From: Pseudomonas sp. FP453
GTDB lineage: Bacteria > Pseudomonadota > Gammaproteobacteria > Pseudomonadales > Pseudomonadaceae
DNA length: 64,000 bases
NCBI RefSeq assembly: GCF_030687495.1
Contig: NZ_CP117435.1
Coordinates: 6,080,501-6,144,500 of the forward strand
Direction: 5' to 3'
Made by a program: the position numbers and the translations under genes. The notes under the pieces were generated by a model, which was not told the DNA's origin, made no database searches, and worked only from the letters and a program-made list of their open reading frames with translations. Positions 55,794 to 64,000 of the stretch are shown here, in pieces (position 1 is the first letter of the stretch; each line of letters begins with the position of its first letter).

Positions 55794-56627
55794 CTAGCCG
55801 TAGCGACCGGTGATGTAGTCTTCGGTCTGCTTCTTCGCCGGATTGGTGAACAGAGTATCGGTATCACCGAATTCCACCAGCTTGCCCATGTACATGAACG
55901 CGGTGTAGTCGGAAACCCGCGCCGCCTGTTGCATGTTGTGGGTCACGATGACGATGGTGAACTTGGATTTGAGTTCGTAGATCAGCTCTTCGACTTTCAG
56001 CGTCGAGATCGGGTCGAGTGCCGAGCACGGTTCGTCGAGCAGCAGCACTTCCGGTTCCACGGCGATGGTGCGCGCGATCACCAGACGTTGTTGCTGGCCG
56101 CCGGACAGGCCGAGGGCCGAGTCGTGCAGACGGTCTTTCACTTCGTCCCACAACGCCGCGCCTTTCAAGGCCCACTCAACCGCTTCGTCGAGGATGCGTT
56201 TCTTGTTGATACCCTGGATGCGCAGGCCGTAGACCACGTTTTCGTAGATGGTCTTGGGGAACGGGTTGGGCTTCTGGAACACCATGCCCACACGACGACG
56301 CAGCTCGGCCACGTCTTCGCCCTTGCGGTAGATGTTGGTGCCGTAGAGGTTGATTGCACCGTCTACGCGGCAGCCGTCCACCAGGTCGTTCATGCGGTTG
56401 AAGGTGCGCAGCAGCGTGGACTTGCCGCAGCCCGACGGGCCGATGAAGGCGGTCACGCGCTGCTTGGGAATGTTCATGCTGACGTCGAACAGCGCCTGCT
56501 TTTCACCGTAGTACAGGCTCAGGCCCGGCACTTCGATGGCCACGGTTTCCTGGGCCAGGCTCAGGCTCTGCTTGTCGCGACCCAGGGCCGACATGTTGAT
56601 GCCGTGGGTGTGGGTTTCATGTTGCAT
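55794..56627 (-). CDS. pstB: PstB, phosphate ABC-transporter ATPase
   Basis: 277 residues. Walker [10 protein letters not shown] (near 63-71), signature [13 protein letters not shown], Walker [14 protein letters not shown] and switch His (VIVTHNMQ) are intact. It energises phosphate uptake with PstA and PstC. A nested REP structure separates it from pstA. Confidence 0.97.
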   Translation of the reverse strand: MQHETHTHGINMSALGRDKQSLSLAQETVAIEVPGLSLYYGEKQALFDVSMNIPKQRVTAFIGPSGCGKSTLLRTFNRMNDLVDGCRVDGAINLYGTNIYRKGEDVAELRRRVGMVFQKPNPFPKTIYENVVYGLRIQGINKKRILDEAVEWALKGAALWDEVKDRLHDSALGLSGGQQQRLVIARTIAVEPEVLLLDEPCSALDPISTLKVEELIYELKSKFTIVIVTHNMQQAARVSDYTAFMYMGKLVEFGDTDTLFTNPAKKQTEDYITGRYG

Positions 56628-56706
56628 GGGATGCTCCCTGTGCTACCAATTCGTTTCGTTGAACCGCCTGTGGCGGCCTACTCAAATTCTGTGTCTGACG
56701 CTGGCC

Positions 56707-56830
56707 CCTGTGGGAGCTGGCTTGTGTGGGAGCTGGCTTGCCTGCGATAGCATCACCGCTGACTGACTGACTCACCGAGGTGCCTGCATCGCGGGCAAGC
56801 CCAGCTCCCACACAAGCCAGCTCCCACAGG
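56707..56830. repeat. Nested double REP palindrome between pstA and pstB
   Basis: An inner inverted REP pair (56725-56812) is enclosed by an outer pair of truncated units. CCTGTGGGAGCTGGCTTG (56707-56724) on the left and its exact complement CAAGCCAGCTCCCACAGG (56813-56830) on the right abut the inner units without a gap. The transcript could form one stem of about 40 bp. It lies inside the pst operon. Confidence 0.9.
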
Positions 56831-56838
56831 AGACCGCG

Positions 56839-58509
56839 TTAGCTGTCCAACGCTTTGTATTTTTCACGCAGGTGGTTACGAATCCACACTGCCGACAAGT
56901 TGAGCGTGGCGATCACCAGCACCAGCAGCAAGGCGGTGGCGTACACCAGTGGCCGTGCCGCTTCGACGTTGGGGCTCTGGAAGCCGACGTCATAGATATG
57001 GAAGCCCAGGTGCATGATCTTCTGGTCCAGGTGCAAGTACGGGTAGTTGCCATCCAGCGGCAGCGACGGCGCCAGTTTCACCACACCTACCAGCATCAGC
57101 GGCGCCACTTCACCGGCGGCGCGGGCCACGGCGAGGATCATGCCGGTCATCATCGCCGGGCTGGCCATGGGCAGCACGATCTTCCACAGCGTTTCCGCCT
57201 TGGTCGCGCCCAGTGCCAGGGAGCCTTCACGTACGGTGCGCGGGATGCGCGCCAGGCCTTCTTCGGTGGCCACGATCACCACCGGCACCGCCAGCAGCGC
57301 CAGGGTCAGCGAGGCCCACAGCAGGCCCGGCGTACCGAAGGTCGGCGCCGGCAGGGCTTCGGCGAAGAACAGGCGGTCCACCGAACCCCCCAGTACATAC
57401 ACGAAGAAGCCCAGGCCGAACACGCCGTAGACGATGGCCGGGACACCCGCCAGGTTGTTCACGGCGATACGGATGATGCGCGTCAGGGTGTTCTGCTTGG
57501 CGTATTCCCGCAGGTACACCGCCGCCAGCACGCCGAACGGGGTCACGATCATCGCCATGATCAGGGTCATCATCACGGTGCCGAAGATGGCCGGGAAGAT
57601 CCCGCCTTCGGTGTTGGCTTCCCGTGGGTCATCGCTCAAGAATTCCCAGACCTTGCTGAAGTAGAAGCCGATCTTGGTAAAGGTGCCCATGGCGTTCGGC
57701 TGGTAGGCGTGCACCACTTTGCCGATGCCGATCTCCACTTCCTTGCCGTTGCCGTCACGGGCGGTCAGCGCGTCACGGTTGAACTGGGTGTGCAGGTCGG
57801 ACAGGCGCGCTTCGATGTCCTGGTAACGGGCATTCAGCTCGGCGCGGTCGGCGTCCATGTCGGCCTGGGCGGCAGCGTCGAGCTTGCCTTCCAGTTCCAG
57901 CTTGCGACCGTGCAGGCGGATGCGTTCGAGACCGGCGTTGATCGCGCCGATATCGGTTTTTTCCAGGCTCTTGAGCTGGGCGGCCAGCTTGTTCACACGG
58001 TCGACGCGGGCTTGCAGCTCCGGCCACGCGGCCTCGCCTTCGGCGATGACCTTGCCATCTTGCTTGACGTTGACCAGGGTACCGTAGAAGTTACCCCACT
58101 CACGACGCTCGATGGCCATCAGCTCGACCGGCTTGGTCTGGTCCTTCAACCACTCGCCGACGATCCAGGTGAAGTCGTTGCCGTTCAAGTCCCGGTTGCC
58201 GACCTTGATCAGCTCGCGGGTCATGAATTCCGGGCCTTGGTCCGGCACGGGCAGGCCAGCGCTTTTCAGGCGCTCGCGGGGCACTTCTTCCTTCTGCACC
58301 ACTTCGCCGATGACGATATGGTTGGCCTGGCCCGGCACGCTGTAGTTGGCCTGGATCAGGTCGGCCGGCCAGAAGTGGCCCAGGCCACGTACGGCAATCA
58401 CGGCCAGCAAACCAATGGTCATGATGACCGCGATGGACACCGCGCCACCGCTGATCCAGACGCCTGGGGCGCCGCTCTTGAACCATCCATTCAGGGAGTT
58501 CTGTTTCAC
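56839..58509 (-). CDS. pstA: PstA, phosphate ABC-transporter permease (long form)
   Basis: 556 residues, much longer than the E. coli protein (about 300). One membrane helix near residue 20-42 is followed by about 250 residues of soluble, helix-rich insertion (PELQARVDRVNKLAAQLKSL). The permease domain then starts near 300 and carries the EAA-type segment EGLARIPRTVREGSLALGA. This long architecture is shared with the PstC here and is usual in Pseudomonas. It follows pstC by 15 bp. Confidence 0.94.
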   Translation of the reverse strand: MKQNSLNGWFKSGAPGVWISGGAVSIAVIMTIGLLAVIAVRGLGHFWPADLIQANYSVPGQANHIVIGEVVQKEEVPRERLKSAGLPVPDQGPEFMTRELIKVGNRDLNGNDFTWIVGEWLKDQTKPVELMAIERREWGNFYGTLVNVKQDGKVIAEGEAAWPELQARVDRVNKLAAQLKSLEKTDIGAINAGLERIRLHGRKLELEGKLDAAAQADMDADRAELNARYQDIEARLSDLHTQFNRDALTARDGNGKEVEIGIGKVVHAYQPNAMGTFTKIGFYFSKVWEFLSDDPREANTEGGIFPAIFGTVMMTLIMAMIVTPFGVLAAVYLREYAKQNTLTRIIRIAVNNLAGVPAIVYGVFGLGFFVYVLGGSVDRLFFAEALPAPTFGTPGLLWASLTLALLAVPVVIVATEEGLARIPRTVREGSLALGATKAETLWKIVLPMASPAMMTGMILAVARAAGEVAPLMLVGVVKLAPSLPLDGNYPYLHLDQKIMHLGFHIYDVGFQSPNVEAARPLVYATALLLVLVIATLNLSAVWIRNHLREKYKALDS

Positions 58510-58524
58510 AGACTTCTACCTTTC

Positions 58525-60812
58525 TTAAAGCGACGAGTATTTCTTGCGCAGACGCTGACGGATCAGCTCGGCGAGGGTGTTCATGATGAAGGTGAACAGC
58601 AGCAGCACCAGCGCCGAGAGGAACAGCACACGGTAGTGACTACCGCCCACTTCCGACTCCGGCATCTCCACCGCAACGTTGGCCGCCAGGGTGCGCAGGC
58701 CTTCGAACAGGTTCATCTCCATCACCGGGGTGTTGCCGGTGGCCATCAGCACGATCATGGTCTCGCCGACGGCGCGGCCCATGCCGATCATCAGCGCCGA
58801 GAAAATCCCCGGGCTAGCGGTCAGGATCACCACGCGGGTCATGGTCTGCCACGGCGTGGCACCCAGGGCCAGCGAGCCCAGGGTCAGGCCGCGCGGTACG
58901 CTGAACACGGCGTCTTCGGCGATGGAGTAGATGTTCGGGATCACCGCGAAACCCATGGCCAGGCCGACTACCAGGGCGTTGCGCTGGTCGTAGGTGATGC
59001 CCAGGTCGTGGGAGATCCACATGCGCATGTCGCCGCCGAAGAACCAGGTTTCCAGGTAGGGGCTCATGTACAGCGAGAGCCAGCCCACAAACAGGATCAC
59101 CGGGATCAGGATCGCGCTTTCCCAGCCATCGGGAACGCGCAGGCGGATCGACTCAGGCAAGCGGCTGAAGATAAAGCCGGCCACCAGGATGCCAATCGGC
59201 AACAGCATCAACAGGCTGAAAATCCCCGGTAGATGCCCCTCGACATACGGCGCGAGGAACAGGCCGGCGAAGAAGCCGAGGATCACCGTCGGCATCGCTT
59301 CCATCAGTTCGATCACCGGCTTGACCTTGCGGCGCAGGCTCGGGGCCATGAAGTACGCGGTGTAGATGGCAGCGGCAACAGCCAGCGGTGCGGCCAGCAG
59401 CATGGCGTAGAACGCCGCCTTCAGCGTACCGAAGGTCAGTGGCGCCAGGCTCATCTTGGGTTCGAAGTCGGTGTTGGCGGCGGTCGATTGCCAGACGTAT
59501 TTAGGCTCGTCGTAGTTTTCGTACCAGACCTTGCTCCACAACGCGCTCCACGAGACTTCCGGGTGCGGGTTGTCGAGCAGCAGCGGTTGCAGCTTGCCGC
59601 CGGCTTCCACAATCAACGCGGTTGGCCCGTGGCGACAGGCCGAATACGCCTTGGCCATCGACCACCGGATCCACCAGCAGGGTGCGGTGGGCGGTGCTGT
59701 GGAACACGCCGAACTTGCCGGAGGCGTCGAGGGCAGTGAAGCCTTTGCGACGTTCTTCGGCGGTGATTTCAACGATAGGCGCGGTGCCCATCTGGAAGGT
59801 GCGGATCTGCTTGAGGTGCTGCTCGCCATCCGGGTCGCGGGCCATGAACCACTGGGCCAGGCCGCCTTTGGAGTTACCGACGATCAGCGAGATACCCGCC
59901 CACCAACTGGGTGCTGGCGGTGATTTCGGCATCGCCACTTTCCAACAATTTGTATCGACCGTTGAGGCTCTTGTCCCGTAGGTTGAATACATCGGCCAGG
60001 GCACGGCCGTTGATCACGTACAACCATTGCTGGCGCGGGTCGATGAAGATCGCCTTCACCGGCTCGGTCATTTGCGGCAGCTCGATACGCTTCTGCTCGC
60101 TGGTGACTTCGCCCGTCATCATGTTTTCTTCGCGGCTCAGGGACAGCACGTTCAAGTGCGAACCCGCGGAGCCGGCAACCACCAGGGTGGAATCCGTAGC
60201 GTTGAGCGCGACGTGCTCCAGCGGGCGACCGGCGTCATCGAGGACGATCGGCGTTTCGCCGTAGGGGTATTCGATCGCGGGCGAAATGGTTTTCTTGCCG
60301 TCCGGGTAGGACACCTTATAGGTGTGGCGGAACACCATGGACTGGCCATTGGACAGACCCAGGATCACCAGCGGGCTGCCGGGCTGGTCTTCACCGATGG
60401 AGACGACCTGGCTACCGGCCGGCAACGGCAGGTCGACACGCTTGAGCTCGGCGCCAGTGTCCACGTTGAAGAACAGTGCCTGGCCCTTGTCGGAAACCCG
60501 CATGGCGACCTGGTTCTGCTCTTCGAGCGAGATCATCAACGGCTTGCCGGCGTCCTGGATCCAGGCCGGGGTCAGTGCGTCTTCCTTGGTCAGCGAGGCG
60601 CCTTGGAACAGCGGCGCAACCACGTAGGCGAGGAAGAAGAAGATCAGCGTGATTGCACCGAGGACGGCGAGGCCGCCGATCAATACATACCAACGGGTCA
60701 GGCGATCTTTGAGCGCGCGAATGCGGCGCTTGCGTTGCAGCTCAGGCGTATTGAAATCAATGCGCTTGGGAGGAGAAGTCGTCGTCATGGTGGAATTGGC
60801 CAGATCATTCAT
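58525..60812 (-). pseudogene. pstC: PstC, phosphate ABC-transporter permease (long form), two frameshifts as given
   Basis: The conserved protein (about 761 residues from ATG 60812) is spread over three reverse-strand frames. Frame 1 (60812 to about 59897) gives the N-terminal helix (LIGGLAVLGAITLIFFFLAY) and a beta-rich periplasmic region. Dropping one C in the CCC at 59895-59897 continues it as ISLIVGNSKGGLAQWFMARD. Dropping one G in the GG at 59620-59621 joins the last frame (ALIVEAGGKLQPLLLDNP), which holds the complete permease domain with EDAVFSVPRGLTLGSLALGA. All parts are conserved, so these may be sequence errors. If real, phosphate uptake and PhoR control would be disturbed. Confidence 0.88.
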
Positions 60813-60926
60813 GCGCACACCCTAGCGATCCTGTATGACAGAAAGATGACAATGCAGTGACGCAAGAAATCCGCCGCGTAGCAGAGCTGGCAGCGGACTA
60901 AAAATTAGGAGGCGTAGACGGCTAGT

Positions 60927-61013
60927 GTGGGAGCGGGCTTGCCCGCGATGGCATCAATACGGTTTCAACTCTACACCGCGTCGCCAGCATCGCGGGCAAG
61001 CCCGCTCCCACAG
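60927..61013. repeat. REP pair (REPIN) between pstS and pstC
   Basis: Inverted GGGCTTGCCCGC-class units inside the pst transcription unit. Placed just after pstS, it may protect the pstS message and let the binding protein be made in excess over the membrane parts. Confidence 0.88.
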
Positions 61014-61045
61014 AAAAGCATGCATCTACACCAGGTATTGCAGGC

Positions 61046-62032
61046 TTACTTGCCGCCTTCTTTCAAACCCAGGTCAGCCAGGGCCTTGGCGGCAACTTTG
61101 GCTGGCAGTGGGATGTAGCCGTCTTTCACCACAACTTCCTGGCCCTGTTTGGACAGAACCAGTTTCACGAACTCGGCTTCCAGCGGGGCCAGAGGCTTGT
61201 TCGGGGCTTTGTTGACGTAAACGTAGAGGAAACGCGACAGCGGGTATTTGCCGTTCAGGGCGTTTTCTTCGCTGTCTTCGATGAAGTCAGTGCTGCCTTT
61301 CTTGGCCAGGGCAACAGTCTTCACGCTGGCAGTCTTGTAGCCGATGCCCGAGTAACCGATACCGTTCAGCGAGGAGCTGATCGACTGCACGACCGAAGCC
61401 GAGCCTGGTTGTTCGTTCACGTTTGGCTTGTAGTCGCCTTTGCACAGGGCTTCTTCTTTGAAGTAGCCGTAGGTGCCGGATACCGAGTTACGGCCGAACA
61501 GTTGCACTGGCTTGTTGGCCAGGTCGCCGGTCACACCCAGGTCGCCCCAGGTTTTAACGTCGGCTTTGCCGCCGCACAGACGCGTCGAGGAGAAGATCGC
61601 ATCGACCTGTTCCATGGTCAGGTGCTGGATCGGGTTGTCTTTGTGTACGAACACAGCCAGGGCGTCCACGGCAACCGGGATAGCGGTTGGCTTGTAGCCG
61701 TACTTCTGTTCGAAGGCCGCCAGTTCGGTGTCCTTCATTTTGCGGCTCATCGGGCCCAGGTTGGAGGTGCCTTCAGTCAACGCAGGTGGCGCGGTGGCGG
61801 AGCCAGCGGCCTGAATCTGGATGTTTACGTTCGGGTATTCTTTTTTGTAGGACTCGGCCCACAGGGTCATCAGGTTGGCCAGGGTGTCAGAACCAACGCT
61901 GGACAAGTTGCCCGATACACCGGTGGTTTTGGTGTAGCTCGGGATAGCTGAGTCAACAGCGGCGAACGCGTTAGCAGTCGCAACGCCAGCAGCGACAAAA
62001 GTCATGGCCGCCATCAAACGCTTCAGTTTCAT
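61046..62032 (-). CDS. pstS: PstS, periplasmic phosphate-binding protein
   Basis: 328 residues. A signal peptide (1-24, ending AFA) precedes a type-2 periplasmic binding fold with phosphate-contacting segments [23 protein letters not shown] and [15 protein letters not shown]. It delivers phosphate to PstCA. It heads the pstS-pstC-pstA-pstB-phoU operon behind a Pho box. Confidence 0.96.
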   Translation of the reverse strand: MKLKRLMAAMTFVAAGVATANAFAAVDSAIPSYTKTTGVSGNLSSVGSDTLANLMTLWAESYKKEYPNVNIQIQAAGSATAPPALTEGTSNLGPMSRKMKDTELAAFEQKYGYKPTAIPVAVDALAVFVHKDNPIQHLTMEQVDAIFSSTRLCGGKADVKTWGDLGVTGDLANKPVQLFGRNSVSGTYGYFKEEALCKGDYKPNVNEQPGSASVVQSISSSLNGIGYSGIGYKTASVKTVALAKKGSTDFIEDSEENALNGKYPLSRFLYVYVNKAPNKPLAPLEAEFVKLVLSKQGQEVVVKDGYIPLPAKVAAKALADLGLKEGGK

Positions 62033-62108
62033 GCCTTACTCCTAGCAGATAGGGATAGTTGGATCGGGGCCAAGTATCGGTAGGCCGTGTGAACACTCTA
62101 TGTCTGGA

Positions 62109-62128
62109 ATATGACAATTAGATGAAAG
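62109..62128 (-). promoter_or_regulatory. Pho box upstream of pstS
   Basis: On the reverse strand CTTTCATCTAATTGTCATAT has two PhoB half-sites (TTTCATC and TGTCATA) at the proper 11-bp period, about 77 bp before the pstS start. It would place pstS under PhoB. Confidence 0.75.
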
Positions 62129-62222
62129 GCCAGTATTGGCTGTAAACGCGGCAAGGCGGGGAAAGGCTCGTAAACACGGGGGTTCGGGGCAGGAGCGGCG
62201 GTGTTTCAGAAATACTCTGTAA

Positions 62223-62255
62223 TGCGATCGCTCCTACATTGCGCAGGAACGATCG
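62223..62255 (-). terminator. Hairpin downstream of the MFS gene
   Basis: GCGATCGCTCCT and AGGAACGATCGC form a 12-bp stem with one G-T pair and a 9-nt loop, 12 bp beyond the transporter stop. It has no long T-run, so it is a moderate terminator candidate. Confidence 0.5.
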
Positions 62256-62266
62256 CTTTCAAGGCC

Positions 62267-63556
62267 TTAGCGGGAACGCTTCCACAGATACCCACCCACC
62301 AACATCCCCATCACGCACAGCGCGGCGACATAGTAAGCAGGGCCCATCGGGCTTTCCTTCATCAGCAACGACACCGCCAGCGGCGTCAGGCCGCCGAAAA
62401 TCGCGTAGGCCACGTTGTAGGAGAACGACAAGCCGCTGAAGCGCACCACCGGTGGGAAGGCTTTCACCATCACGTAGGGCACCACGCCGATGGTGCCGAC
62501 GAACAGGCCCGTCAGGGCGTACAGCGGGAACAGCCAGTCCGGGTGCTGGACCAGGCTGTGGTACAGCGTCCACGAGCTGCACAGCAACAACAGGCAACCG
62601 CCGACCAGCACGCGGCCGGCACCGAAACGGTCAGCCAGGGCGCCGGAGAGGATGCAACCCAGGCTCAGGGTAACGATGGCCAGGCTGTTGGCTTGCAGGG
62701 CGATAGTCGGCGCAAAGTGATAAACGGTCTGCAATACGGTCGGGGTCATCAGGATGACCACGACGATGCCGGCCGACAGCAGCCAGGTCAGCAGCATCGA
62801 CAGCACGATGGCGCCACGGTGGTCACGCAATACGGCGCGCAGCGGCAGCTCGGCGGCCAGGGTCTTGCGCTGCTGCATCTCGGCGAAGATCGGCGTTTCA
62901 TGCAACCAGCGACGCAGGTACACCGACAACAAGCCAAACACGCCGCCCAGCAGGAACGGGATGCGCCAGGCGAAATCCGACACTTCTACCGGGGTGTAGA
63001 GGGTGTTGATCGCCGTAGCCACCAGCGAACCCAGGAGGATACCGGCGGTAAGGCCGCTGGTCAGGGTGCCGCAGGCGTAGCCGATGTGGCGCGGCGGTAC
63101 GTGTTCGGAGACGAACACCCACGCGCCCGGCACTTCGCCACCAATCGCCGCGCCCTGGATGACGCGCATCAGCAGCAACAGGATCGGCGCCCACAGGCCG
63201 ATCTGCGCGTAGGTCGGCAGCAGGCCCATGATCAGGGTCGGTACGGCCATCATGAAAATGCTCAGGGTGAACATCTTCTTGCGGCCCAGCAGGTCACCGA
63301 AGTGAGCCATGATGATGCCGCCCAGCGGGCGCGCCAGGTAGCCGGCGGCGAAGATGCCGAAGGTCTGCATCATGCGCAGCCATTCGGGCATGTCCACCGG
63401 GAAGAAAAGTTTTCCGACCACGGTGGCGAAAAACACGAAAATGATGAAATCATAAAATTCCAGCGCCCCGCCCAAGGCAGACAGCGACAGGGTTTTGTAG
63501 TCGTTGCGGGTCAGCGGGCGCGAAGGTTGCGCGCTGCTTGCGGGCACGGAGGACAT
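62267..63556 (-). CDS. MFS transporter, metabolite:proton symporter (ProP/ShiA-like)
   Basis: 429 residues from ATG 63556 (MSSVPASSAQPSRPLTRND). About twelve membrane helices. GGALEFYDFIIFVFFATVV at the first helix and GDLLGRKKMFTLSI in the loop between helices 2 and 3 are signatures of the metabolite:H+ symporter subfamily (citrate, ketoglutarate, proline/betaine). Substrate not predictable. It lies next to pstS as in other pseudomonads and diverges from the thioesterase gene. Confidence 0.88.
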   Translation of the reverse strand: MSSVPASSAQPSRPLTRNDYKTLSLSALGGALEFYDFIIFVFFATVVGKLFFPVDMPEWLRMMQTFGIFAAGYLARPLGGIIMAHFGDLLGRKKMFTLSIFMMAVPTLIMGLLPTYAQIGLWAPILLLLMRVIQGAAIGGEVPGAWVFVSEHVPPRHIGYACGTLTSGLTAGILLGSLVATAINTLYTPVEVSDFAWRIPFLLGGVFGLLSVYLRRWLHETPIFAEMQQRKTLAAELPLRAVLRDHRGAIVLSMLLTWLLSAGIVVVILMTPTVLQTVYHFAPTIALQANSLAIVTLSLGCILSGALADRFGAGRVLVGGCLLLLCSSWTLYHSLVQHPDWLFPLYALTGLFVGTIGVVPYVMVKAFPPVVRFSGLSFSYNVAYAIFGGLTPLAVSLLMKESPMGPAYYVAALCVMGMLVGGYLWKRSR

Positions 63557-63795
63557 GGCAAGGCTTCTCTTATTAGTCAGAACGGCAGATCCGCTGCGCT
63601 GGCTGAGCCAGGGCGGGTTGGGCAAGATAGCAAATCGCCTGGAAAAGCACACCAGAAGCACAGTTGCGCGAAAAAGCCGCAATACAGCGGCTAATTGCCG
63701 ACCAAATCAGCCACAGACGGTCGTCGCGGCGCAAGGGTCCCGATATACTCGGCCCTTGACGCGCCAGACCCGCAGTCTTGAGAGGCATACCCGGC

Positions 63796-64000
63796 ATGAT
63801 CGAACTCGAACAAGAAGACCCTATCCCGCAAGGCGACCTCGCCCTGCAAATCACCGCGCTGCCGCGTGAAACCAACGGCTTTGGCGATATCTTCGGCGGC
63901 TGGCTGGTCGCGCAGATGGACCTCGCCGGCACCGCCATGGCCAGCAAGGTCGCGGGCGGACGTGTGGCCACCGTGGCCATCGATCGCATGGCGTTCCTGG
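63796..64000 (+). CDS. Acyl-CoA thioesterase (hotdog fold), N-terminal part
   Basis: The first 68 residues from ATG 63796; the gene runs off the right edge. The pattern LPRETNGFGDIFGGWLVAQMDLAGTAMA followed by GGRVATVAIDRMAFL is that of YciA-type hotdog thioesterases, with the conserved GWLVAQMD helix. It hydrolyses acyl-CoA esters; chain specificity unknown. Confidence 0.88.
   Translation, partial: MIELEQEDPIPQGDLALQITALPRETNGFGDIFGGWLVAQMDLAGTAMASKVAGGRVATVAIDRMAFL

Noticed and set aside
59874..60812. Separate periplasmic protein gene upstream of a short pstC
   Set aside because: It is the N-terminal part of the long Pseudomonas PstC; correcting one base joins it to the rest.

Overview
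This window is a chromosomal segment of a Pseudomonas from the fluorescens group. The base composition is high in G+C. The gene order exbB-exbD-tonB-oxyR-recG ... hup-rubredoxin reductase-rubredoxin-ubiC-ubiA-phoB-phoR ... phoU-pstB-pstA-pstC-pstS is the order I know from the Pseudomonas core genome. The intergenic gaps carry many Pseudomonas-type REP/REPIN palindromes (core GTGGGAGCGGGCTTGCCCGC or the variant with GAGCTGGCTTGCCTGC).

Layout. 1-7.7 kb is core: a truncated NAD-binding gene, the ExbB/ExbD/TonB energy-transducing operon, oxyR (frameshifted as given), recG, an HDOD protein with a YbaK-like N-terminal domain, and a small SCP2-like protein. 7.8-37.0 kb is a complete type VI secretion (T6SS) cluster of the H1 type. 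One arm reads leftward (fha, tssJ, tssK, tssL, tssM, tagF, pppA, ppkA, tagT, tagS, tagR, tagQ) and the other rightward (tssA, tssB, tssC, hcp, tssE, tssF, tssG, clpV, vgrG). They diverge from a 393-bp control region. The TagQRST-PpkA-PppA-Fha set is the threonine-phosphorylation pathway that controls firing.

37.0-45.0 kb is the accessory part and is visibly richer in A+T. It holds an Eag-type chaperone, a 1462-residue prePAAR-PAAR-Rhs effector with a variable C-terminal toxin that I read tentatively as GIY-YIG-like, and its probable immunity gene. Next comes a displaced, frameshifted Rhs tip carrying a second toxin domain and two small ORFs, bracketed by an almost identical 18-19 bp direct repeat. 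Last is a reverse-strand gene for a protein with five perfect-length 36-bp coding repeats, preceded by a good match to an HrpL (hrp box) promoter. That gene is therefore a candidate type III effector lying next to a type VI locus.

45.2-64 kb is core again: HU protein, rubredoxin system, ubiquinone biosynthesis (ubiC, ubiA), PhoBR, a CorC/CNNM-type membrane protein, an M23 peptidase, a response regulator, phoU and the pst phosphate-uptake operon with Pho-box-like sites before phoB and pstS, an MFS transporter and a partial thioesterase. pstC as given contains two single-base insertions. With the one in oxyR, that makes three single-base insertions in short homopolymers in conserved genes. This suggests either sequencing error or recent damage.

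The most promising items for follow-up are the hrp-box-preceded repeat protein, the orphan Rhs toxin cassette flanked by direct repeats, the untyped Rhs toxin/immunity pair, the nested REP structure in the pst operon, and the frameshifts.
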